This document shows, in pieces, positions 58,362-64,000 of a stretch of 64,000 bases of DNA. The DNA is from Streptomyces aureus (lineage in GTDB: Bacteria; Actinomycetota; Actinomycetes; Streptomycetales; Streptomycetaceae): the NCBI RefSeq assembly GCF_000725495.1, contig NZ_KL647040.1:62001-126000 (forward strand), given 5' to 3'. Under the pieces are notes generated by a model. It was given only the letters and a program-made list of their open reading frames with translations. It did no database searches and was not told the origin of the DNA. Made by a program: the position numbers and the translations under genes. Each line of letters starts with the position of its first letter. Positions within the stretch are counted from its first letter, which is position 1.

Positions 58362-59138
58362 TCAGTAGCGCCAGGCGAAGGACGCGCTGTCCCGCATGTC
58401 GCCCGCGCAGGCGATGTCGGCGATCCGGTACGCGAAACGCTGGTAGGCGGCCTCCTGTTCGGCGGTCAGTACCCGCCGTGCCGGTGCGCCGGTGTCCGCC
58501 CCGTCCGCCGGGGCGAGCAGGGGCCGCAGCAGTGCCAGGTCCTGCGGCTCCGGCTCGGGGCGGAGCGTGTCGAGCATGATCCGCAGGTTGTTGCACAGGC
58601 TCGAGGGGGTGGACGGGCCGAGCGGGGACGGGTGCTGTTCCGCGATCCGGTCCAGCAGGGCGCTGCCGTGCAGCCGACCCTTCAGAACCGTCGTCAGTCG
58701 GTCCACGAGGGCCTCGAGGGTGTCGAGGTCCCGTGCCGCGATCTCCACCAGGTGGACGGGTATGTGTTCGCGGCCGTCGGGGCTCCACAGGCCGCTGCCC
58801 CGGGCGACCCGGTCGCGCTCCTCCGTCGCCTGCCGGCAGATCCGGTCCACGACCGATTCCCCAGGGTTGCCGGGTTCGGCGAAGGGGTCGACGTAGTCGG
58901 GAACATCAGTGAGCAGCCCCTCGGGGAGCGCGGCGCGCAGCGCCTCCCAGGCCGTCAGGGCGGCCACCGGGTCCACTCCGTCCGGCAGTTGGGCCGGCTG
59001 CTCGACGGCCGCGTCCGCGAGCGGGGCGAGGAGCTTGGAGTGCGCCAGGTGCATGTAGCAGAGCCAGGAAGGGTCGCCCGGCACGAGCCGTTCGCAGCGC
59101 ACGTCGACCGTGCCGGGGGTGTCTTCGCCGAGCGTCAC
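58362..59138 (-). CDS. Uncharacterised protein, 258 residues
   Basis: Helical, acidic and soluble: LVPGDPSWLCYMHLAHSKLL, VAALTAWEALRAALPEGLL, REHIPVHLVEIAARDLDTLE, LCNNLRIMLDTLRPEPEPQD and a C-terminal AEQEAAYQRFAYRIADIACA. GTG 59138 has GGAGG upstream. The promoter side contains a perfect 21-bp palindrome at 59210-59230. Family not recognised. Confidence 0.65.
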   Translation of the reverse strand: MTLGEDTPGTVDVRCERLVPGDPSWLCYMHLAHSKLLAPLADAAVEQPAQLPDGVDPVAALTAWEALRAALPEGLLTDVPDYVDPFAEPGNPGESVVDRICRQATEERDRVARGSGLWSPDGREHIPVHLVEIAARDLDTLEALVDRLTTVLKGRLHGSALLDRIAEQHPSPLGPSTPSSLCNNLRIMLDTLRPEPEPQDLALLRPLLAPADGADTGAPARRVLTAEQEAAYQRFAYRIADIACAGDMRDSASFAWRY

Positions 59139-59209
59139 AGGATCCTCCGAGGCCGGTTTCGGGCATGGGGGACGGGCGTACGTACGCGCCCGTCCAACGA
59201 GTCTCCATC

Positions 59210-59230
59210 ATATCGTCATACTGACGATAT
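59210..59230. promoter_or_regulatory. Perfect palindromic operator
   Basis: ATATCGTCA-TAC-TGACGATAT, 9-bp perfect arms, 72 bases upstream of the GTG at 59138 in an otherwise GC-rich gap (59139-59462). A repressor site is likely; the regulator is not adjacent. Confidence 0.6.
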
Positions 59231-59462
59231 CGGCGTCGCTTCTCTGAACTCCCCCCGCGCCCGGCCGGCATGGGCCCGCAATGCGCTTTCCCGGTCATCG
59301 ACACCGGCGCGACCGTGCATCCGCCTGCCGATTGCTCGGCACATTTCGACATACCTCACCCAACAGCGCATTTGGGCTATAGATTCGCAACCCGACCGCG
59401 TGGCAGTGACATGGCCCGGTGCGCGGGCGAGCGGTCGAGGCATGGGGACACGGGGGAACGTG

Positions 59463-60371
59463 GTGCGTGTACGAGGGTTGTGGATCGGCCTGACGGCGGT
59501 GGCCGTCACGGCGACCGGATGCGCGGCGGGGCCGCCCGACGCGCGGGAAAGCCCCTCCGCGGCGGCGTCTTCCGCCCCCGGCGCCGACACGTCGGCAGAC
59601 GCGGCGAACCTGAGCCCCCAGGAACGGGCCGCCCGCGCGGTCCAACAGGCCATGGTCGGCCGCCGCGTGACCGCGTTCGACATCGATGCACGCAATGTCA
59701 GTGACCCGGCGGAATTCCACGGCCAGGGACGTATCGACATGTCCTCGGGTCGTACGCGGGCCGCCGCGACCCACGTCCTGTACGAGCCGGGAGAGGACCC
59801 GTGGTTCCCCCCGGACGTCGTGGTGATCGGGAACCACGCCTGGGTGACCCCGGACAACTCTCCCACCACCGACTCGGCGACGTACGGGCCGACCACCTAC
59901 GTCGGCGACGCCGGTGCCGCGACGGACGACTCCGCCGTCGGCAACGCCCTGCAGACGCGCTGGCTGGCGTCACCGGAACACCTCGCGGCGCTGATCGCAC
60001 ACGCCGACCACTTCCGCGAAACCGACCGCGGTGGACGGGAACTCACCGGCAGGGTCGCCCTCTCGACCCTGGCTGCCGACCCGACGGGGGCCTTCTTCTA
60101 CCGCCCCTACGCCAAGGCGAGTCCGGGCAAGGAAGTCTCCTTCACCCTCGTCACAGGCACCGACCACCTGCCGGTGTCCCTGAATATGACCGTCCCCTTC
60201 CGCCACGACGACACGGACTATCTTTCCCAGTTCACCGTCGACCCCTTCTCGGTGACGTACCGAGACTGGGGCAAGGGGAAATCCATCACCCCACCGGCGC
60301 CGTCCCCGTCCCCTCAGTGGGGCGGGCTCCCACCGCGGAACGACCCGACGACGACGCAACCGGCTGGCTGA
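59463..60371 (+). CDS. Lipoprotein, LppX/LprG-like
   Basis: 302 residues from GTG 59463, with GGGGG six bases upstream. The signal MRVRGLWIGLTAVAVTATGC ends in a lipobox with Cys20. The mature part has a long Ala/Ser/Pro linker then a beta-rich domain (GQGRIDMSSGRTRAAATHVL, VVVIGNHAWVTPDN, VSFTLVTGTDHLPVSLNMTV). Architecture resembles mycobacterial LppX/LprG lipid-binding lipoproteins, but identity is not established. Membrane-attached on the outer face. Confidence 0.72.
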   Translation: MRVRGLWIGLTAVAVTATGCAAGPPDARESPSAAASSAPGADTSADAANLSPQERAARAVQQAMVGRRVTAFDIDARNVSDPAEFHGQGRIDMSSGRTRAAATHVLYEPGEDPWFPPDVVVIGNHAWVTPDNSPTTDSATYGPTTYVGDAGAATDDSAVGNALQTRWLASPEHLAALIAHADHFRETDRGGRELTGRVALSTLAADPTGAFFYRPYAKASPGKEVSFTLVTGTDHLPVSLNMTVPFRHDDTDYLSQFTVDPFSVTYRDWGKGKSITPPAPSPSPQWGGLPPRNDPTTTQPAG

Positions 60372-60390
60372 CCAGGGTTGGTCGTTCGCC

Positions 60391-60428
60391 GCACTTCCGC
60401 TGCACTCCGCCCGCGCCACCGGAAGTGC
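60391..60428. terminator. 9-bp stem hairpin after the lipoprotein gene
   Basis: GCACTTCCG (60391-60399) pairs with CGGAAGTGC (60420-60428), loop 20 nt, shortly after the stop at 60371 and between convergent genes. Confidence 0.55.
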
Positions 60429-60646
60429 CTCGGTGGCGCGGTTCCAACCGGGCGAACCGGCCCGCCACTTTGCCGACCAGGCCCTCGAATGACGAACGCC
60501 ACCAGGCAGGGCCTGCGGTGTGGCCCCCGGCCCTCGGCCGATCCTCGTTCGTCGAAACAACTCACGATGATCAACGGTGGCTGCCCTCAGAGGAGACCGG
60601 CCTCACCCAGCACGATCAAGGCCCGTGTCAGATCGGCTGTCCGCCG

Positions 60647-60997
60647 TCAGAGGGTGGCAGCGCGCAGCATTATCAGGGCGACGGAGGCCACGGTGAGGAC
60701 CACCGCCGGAAGCGCGCCCTTGCGGTCGCCGACGCGCAGGTGGAAGGCGACCGCCCCGGCGAAATAGAGCGTCAGGCCGATCGCGGCGGCGATTCCGACA
60801 GGTCCCCACCGGAGTCCGGCGATCGCACCGGCCGCGCCCGCGACCTGAGCACCAGTCAGGAAGGCCATCATGCCCTCCGGTACTCCCAGGGTGGACATCT
60901 GCTCGGTGATGTGCCGCGTCCGCAGAGACTTGGCCCCGGCCGATACCAGGAGAACTGCCGACACGAACACGGTAAGGACGGCAAGGGAGACGAACAT
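60647..60997 (-). CDS. DoxX-family membrane protein
   Basis: 116 residues, four hydrophobic helices (LAVLTVFVSAVLLVSAGAKS, GMMAFLTGAQVAGAAGAI, GIAAAIGLTLYFAGAVAFHL, LPAVVLTVASVALIML). DoxX proteins sit in the membrane and assist redox enzymes. ATG 60997 with TGAGG upstream. It is divergent from an HxlR regulator that probably controls it. Confidence 0.82.
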   Translation of the reverse strand: MFVSLAVLTVFVSAVLLVSAGAKSLRTRHITEQMSTLGVPEGMMAFLTGAQVAGAAGAIAGLRWGPVGIAAAIGLTLYFAGAVAFHLRVGDRKGALPAVVLTVASVALIMLRAATL

Positions 60998-61064
60998 GGC
61001 TGAACCTCAATCATGGAGATGCGAGTAAGAGGCGTGCGCACCTCGACGACGATAGGCAGCCGTT

Positions 61065-61083
61065 AGGTACCTCCAGGTAACCT
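61065..61083. promoter_or_regulatory. Tandem HxlR operators
   Basis: AGGTACCT (61065-61072) and AGGTAACCT (61075-61083) are adjacent palindromic half-pairs just before the HxlR GTG (61091). A -10-like TATCGT for the divergent DoxX gene lies nearby on the minus strand, so binding could control both. Confidence 0.6.
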
Positions 61084-61090
61084 TCGGGGC

Positions 61091-61510
61091 GTGAGCTTGC
61101 GACCTGGAATTGCCTTCCTCGCCGACTGTCCCGCCCTCCTGGCCATGGAGATCATCGCCAGCAAGTGGTCCATGGTCACGCTCTTCGCGCTGACCGATGG
61201 CCCGTTGCGCCACGGCGAGCTGGTCGAGCTGAGCGGTGGCATCTCGCGCAAGGTACTGACCCAGACGCTGCGCCGGCTCCAAGCCAACGGGCTCGTCGAG
61301 CGGCACGCGTACGCCGAGGCGCCGCCGCGCGTGGAGTACGGCCTGACCGATCTCGGGCGAACCCTGGAGGAGCCCATCAGGATGCTCACCGCATGGGCGC
61401 GGGAAAACGGTGAGGCGGTCGTCACCTTCCGGGAAGCAGCCGAGGCGGACCAGGACGATCGAAGCAGACCAGGCGACCCCGGTGAAGACCCCATCAATAG
61501 AAGACGCTGA
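61091..61510 (+). CDS. HxlR-family regulator
   Basis: 139 residues. ALLAMEIIASKWSMVTLFAL, GELVELSGGISRKVLTQTLR and the wing VERHAYAEAPPRVEYGLTDL give the HxlR winged helix. GTG 61091. It probably represses the divergent DoxX gene. No Cys conserved in redox-sensing HxlR members is obvious in the DNA-binding core, though Cys near the N-terminus (ADCPALL) could serve. Confidence 0.9.
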   Translation: MSLRPGIAFLADCPALLAMEIIASKWSMVTLFALTDGPLRHGELVELSGGISRKVLTQTLRRLQANGLVERHAYAEAPPRVEYGLTDLGRTLEEPIRMLTAWARENGEAVVTFREAAEADQDDRSRPGDPGEDPINRRR

Positions 61511-61590
61511 GCTTCTAGACCCTGCGCTGGGATGACTTGACCGTCCTTGTGAGCGGGGCCCTCCTGCAAGAGGTCAACGACGACCGTAGG

Positions 61591-62565
61591 TCACGGTGTC
61601 AGGACGATGCGCCCGAAGACCTCGCCGGCGTCCATCCGCCGGTGGGCGTCTGCTGCTGCTTCGAGCGGGAGGACGGCGTGGACGACGGTGCTGAGGTCGC
61701 CCTTCACCGCGGCCTCGAACTGGTCGGCGCGTATCCGGGCCAGGTCAGCTCGCGGCACTGTGTCCAGACTGAAGGTTGCGACCGACACAGACCGCCGGAA
61801 CCGGCTCAGCAGCACCGACCCGAAGTCCGCCGGAGGAGGCCCGGCAACGAGGCCGACCAGCACTAGTCGACCATTGGGTGAGAGTCGCGCGAGGAACGAG
61901 GGCAGCGCGGGCCCAGCGACGATGTCGACGATCACATCGAAGCCGGCCGGCTCGGGCCCAAGCGTACTGTTCCCACCACGGTCGAGCACATGTGTCGCGC
62001 CATACTCCATCAGCCGCTCGCCCCGCTCGGCTGACGACGTAGTCACCGCGACTGCCCCCGCGCCCGCGCGGGCTGCGATCTCGACGGCTGCGATGCCGAT
62101 GCTGCCGGCCGCGCCACGTACCAGCACGGATTCGTCCTTGGCGAAGTGCGCCTGCTGCAGGGCGAAGTGCGCCACCGGGCCCGCGCTGCCGAGTGTCACC
62201 GCGTCCACGGGCGTCAGGCCGGCGGGAAGTGGCGTGACGTTCTCGATCCGCGCGACCACGTACTCGGCGTAGCCGCCAGAGACGCCGGTGAACGCCCAGA
62301 CACGTCGGTTGAGCCACGACGCCTCGACGCCCGCTCCAACGGCGGTGATCGTGCCGGCCACCTCGCTTCCAGGCACCAGACCATCGCGGGACATGGCCGG
62401 GCCGAGTGCGCCCAGCGTGCCGCGCCGGATCACCGCGTCGACGCCGCCGACCCCGATCGCCGCGGTCCGGATGACGACCTCGCCTGCGTTTGGGTCGGGG
62501 ACGGGGACAGAGACGACCTCCATGCCGTCCGGGCTGCCGAAGGTACGGATCGAGACTGCTCGCAT
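61591..62565 (-). CDS. Zinc-type MDR alcohol/quinone oxidoreductase
   Basis: 324 residues of the medium-chain dehydrogenase superfamily, quinone-oxidoreductase type. N-terminal domain AGEVVIRTAAIGVGGVDAVI, GLVPGSEVAGTITAVGAGVE, and the NADP-binding VRGAAGSIGIAAVEIAARAG. The catalytic-zinc Cys/His/Glu are not evident, so it is likely a zinc-free reductase of enones or quinones. ATG 62565 with TTGGGAGC upstream. Divergent from a TetR regulator. Confidence 0.87.
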   Translation of the reverse strand: MRAVSIRTFGSPDGMEVVSVPVPDPNAGEVVIRTAAIGVGGVDAVIRRGTLGALGPAMSRDGLVPGSEVAGTITAVGAGVEASWLNRRVWAFTGVSGGYAEYVVARIENVTPLPAGLTPVDAVTLGSAGPVAHFALQQAHFAKDESVLVRGAAGSIGIAAVEIAARAGAGAVAVTTSSAERGERLMEYGATHVLDRGGNSTLGPEPAGFDVIVDIVAGPALPSFLARLSPNGRLVLVGLVAGPPPADFGSVLLSRFRRSVSVATFSLDTVPRADLARIRADQFEAAVKGDLSTVVHAVLPLEAAADAHRRMDAGEVFGRIVLTP

Positions 62566-62574
62566 GCGTCGCTC

Positions 62575-62632
62575 CCAACTGGTTCGAGCCGGTTGGCTCC
62601 CGTACGATCGAACGTAACGGACGCATGCGTCC
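62575..62632. promoter_or_regulatory. TetR operators in the MDR-TetR spacer
   Basis: GGACGCATGCGTCC (62619-62632) is a perfect 14-bp palindrome, and CCAACTGG-N6-CCGGTTGG (62575-62596) is a near-perfect one. Both are between the divergent starts. Confidence 0.68.
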
Positions 62633-62663
62633 ACTTGCCGATGTGAGAGAGATCGCCTGAAAG

Positions 62664-63299
62664 ATGACTCACCAGCTGCGTGTCGACGCGAGGGAGAATC
62701 GCGACCGTGTCCTCGCGGCGGCCCGGGAGCTCTTCGCGAAGTCCGGGCTGGAGGTGACGATGCGACAGATCGCCCGGCGTGCGGATGTCGGGCCCGCGAC
62801 CCTGTACCGCCGGTTCCCGACGAAGCAGGACTTGGTGCTCGAGGCGTTCGAGGACGAGCTCGTCGAGTGCAGCTCGATCGTCTACGACGGCGCCGCCGAC
62901 CCGGATCCGTGGCGCGGGTTCTGCGACGTCATCGAGCGCACCCTGCTCCTCAACGCGCGCAACCAGGGCTTCACGGACGCGTTCATGTCGGCACACCCCG
63001 ACGTCGTCGACTTCGAGGCACACCGCGAGGAGCTGGGCCGCGTCGTCTCGACCATCATCCGCCGCGCGCAGGCTGCCGGTCGGCTACGTCCGGACTTCGT
63101 GTTCGATGACTTCGTCGTCATTCTCCTCGCCGGCCGCGGGCTCACCGCCGCACCCGCCCCCACGCGCGACGCGGCCGTACGCCGTTTCGCGGCTTTCATG
63201 ATCGACGGCCTCCGCGTCGCCGACAGAGAGCCACGCACCCAGGCCGGTAGCGCCGCGGGAGAAGGAAGCTCCGGCCCGCGACCACACCCTCGATCGTGA
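62664..63299 (+). CDS. TetR-family regulator
   Basis: 211 residues. Helix-turn-helix DRVLAAARELFAKSGLEVTM, RQIARRADVGPATLYRRFPT then KQDLV, followed by a helical ligand domain ending FMIDGLRVADREP. It probably represses the divergent oxidoreductase via the palindrome at 62619-62632. ATG 62664; AGAGAG precedes it. Confidence 0.92.
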   Translation: MTHQLRVDARENRDRVLAAARELFAKSGLEVTMRQIARRADVGPATLYRRFPTKQDLVLEAFEDELVECSSIVYDGAADPDPWRGFCDVIERTLLLNARNQGFTDAFMSAHPDVVDFEAHREELGRVVSTIIRRAQAAGRLRPDFVFDDFVVILLAGRGLTAAPAPTRDAAVRRFAAFMIDGLRVADREPRTQAGSAAGEGSSGPRPHPRS

Positions 63300-63495
63300 A
63301 GGGCCTCCAGATCTCCCGGCCCGGGCGAGGAGCGGTTCCGTGGGTCACCCGCCGGCCGGCCAACGTCCCCCGCGCCGCCCGCTCATGAGCGAGTACGACT
63401 CCACCTAGAGCCGTTTCCTCGCGGAGCGGATGGCGCGACGTCCATGCAGTCAAGGACTGTCCGACGGGGGAGTGCCTCCGTGGGACGGGGCCGGC

Positions 63496-64000
63496 TCAGA
63501 TGTCCAGAACGTTCCTGATGGTGCGTACGACACCGTCGTCGGTGTGCGCGGGAGCCATATGGCGCGCCCGGGCGAGGACGTCGGGGTGGGCGTTGGCCAT
63601 CGCGTACGACCATTCGGCGGCGTCGAGCATGCCGAGGTCGTTCAGATAGTCCCCGAACACCATGGTCTGGTCCGGGCCGATGCCCAGGTGCTCCTGGAGC
63701 CGGCGCACGGCGACTCCCTTGTCGGCCGTGTGGTTCATGACGTCGATCCAGTGCTCACTGGAGACGACGACCCGGTGGGTGTCGGCGAACGAGGCGAGGG
63801 CGGGCGCCGTGGTGCGCTCGATCTGTCCGAAGTCGAAGATCGCGACCTTGACGATCTCGTCGTCCACCGCGGTGGCGTCGTCGACGAGTTCGTGTGCGTG
63901 GTAGTAGCGGACGACCTCGTCGAGAAAGGCCGGGTCACGGCGTTCGATGTAGGCCGCGCGCTTGCCGCATACGACGACGCCCACGTTCACGCCCTCGTCC
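63496..64000 (-). CDS. HAD-family phosphatase (Cof type), 5' end outside window
   Basis: About 168 C-terminal residues are in the window; the open frame runs past 64000 (the ATG-like start near 63990 is a GTG inside the coding frame). The loop MVFGDYLNDLGMLDAAEWSY is HAD motif IV of the Cof/YbjI type, and the Lys of motif III is in TADKGVAVRRLQEH. The cap-domain part precedes it (GKRAAYIERRD). Cof-type enzymes hydrolyse sugar phosphates or FMN; the substrate is not inferable. Confidence 0.85.
   Translation of the reverse strand, partial: DEGVNVGVVVCGKRAAYIERRDPAFLDEVVRYYHAHELVDDATAVDDEIVKVAIFDFGQIERTTAPALASFADTHRVVVSSEHWIDVMNHTADKGVAVRRLQEHLGIGPDQTMVFGDYLNDLGMLDAAEWSYAMANAHPDVLARARHMAPAHTDDGVVRTIRNVLDI

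Overview
The window is high-GC actinobacterial DNA, most probably from a Streptomyces or close relative. Supporting signs are the strong G/C third-position bias, frequent GTG starts, leaderless genes, and families typical of that group: a SCO6745-like protein, DUF6924- and DUF6959-like proteins, an ECF sigma factor with a CU044_5270-type partner, a mycothiol-type PIG-L amidase, NB-ARC-style TPR repeats and a Mo-oxidoreductase fused to a cytochrome b. There is no rRNA, CRISPR array, origin or complete prophage. The mixture of enzymes, regulators and orphan proteins looks like chromosome accessory or arm DNA.

Layout. 0-10.5 kb: the 3' end of a cytochrome P450, a PIG-L deacetylase, an aldo/keto reductase, a short CoaD-like adenylyltransferase, an APH-fold kinase, a beta-helix protein, a PNPOx-fold oxidoreductase and several uncharacterised proteins, with a frameshifted TetR remnant. 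10.5-20.7 kb: an unusual tRNA-Gly(GCC), small membrane and hypothetical proteins, a PQQ-type propeller, and an ECF sigma factor overlapping its CU044_5270-type partner. 20.9-23.6 kb: a 908-residue protein built of eighteen 42-residue TPR units. 24-30 kb: a candidate three-gene operon on the minus strand (33-residue peptide, triple-NUDIX protein, PIMT-like methyltransferase), then a GNAT acetyltransferase. 30-36.5 kb: membrane proteins, an MFS transporter, and an ArsR/SRPBCC/SRPBCC operon with twin operators. 37-46.6 kb: a run of divergent regulator/enzyme pairs (LysR-SDR, LysR-cupin, MarR-esterase). Between the last two lies a 750-bp scar holding fragments of an FAD monooxygenase, an ankyrin protein and an IS5-type transposase. 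46.7-55.1 kb: a compact locus with a polytopic membrane protein, a cytochrome b/Mo-oxidoreductase fusion, a GT2/DUF2064/methyltransferase operon, a two-component system and a sugar epimerase, plausibly for cell-surface glycan or redox functions. 55-64 kb: a flavodoxin-like reductase, a TPR protein, a secreted TIM-barrel-like protein, a lipoprotein, HxlR-DoxX and TetR-MDR pairs, and a HAD phosphatase cut by the window edge.

Regulation can be read unusually well here. Many divergent pairs carry clear palindromes in the short shared spacer, and the two LysR pairs use nearly the same 15-bp ATACC-N5-GGTAT box. The best candidate for an undescribed system is the peptide/triple-NUDIX/PIMT-like operon at 25980-29108.
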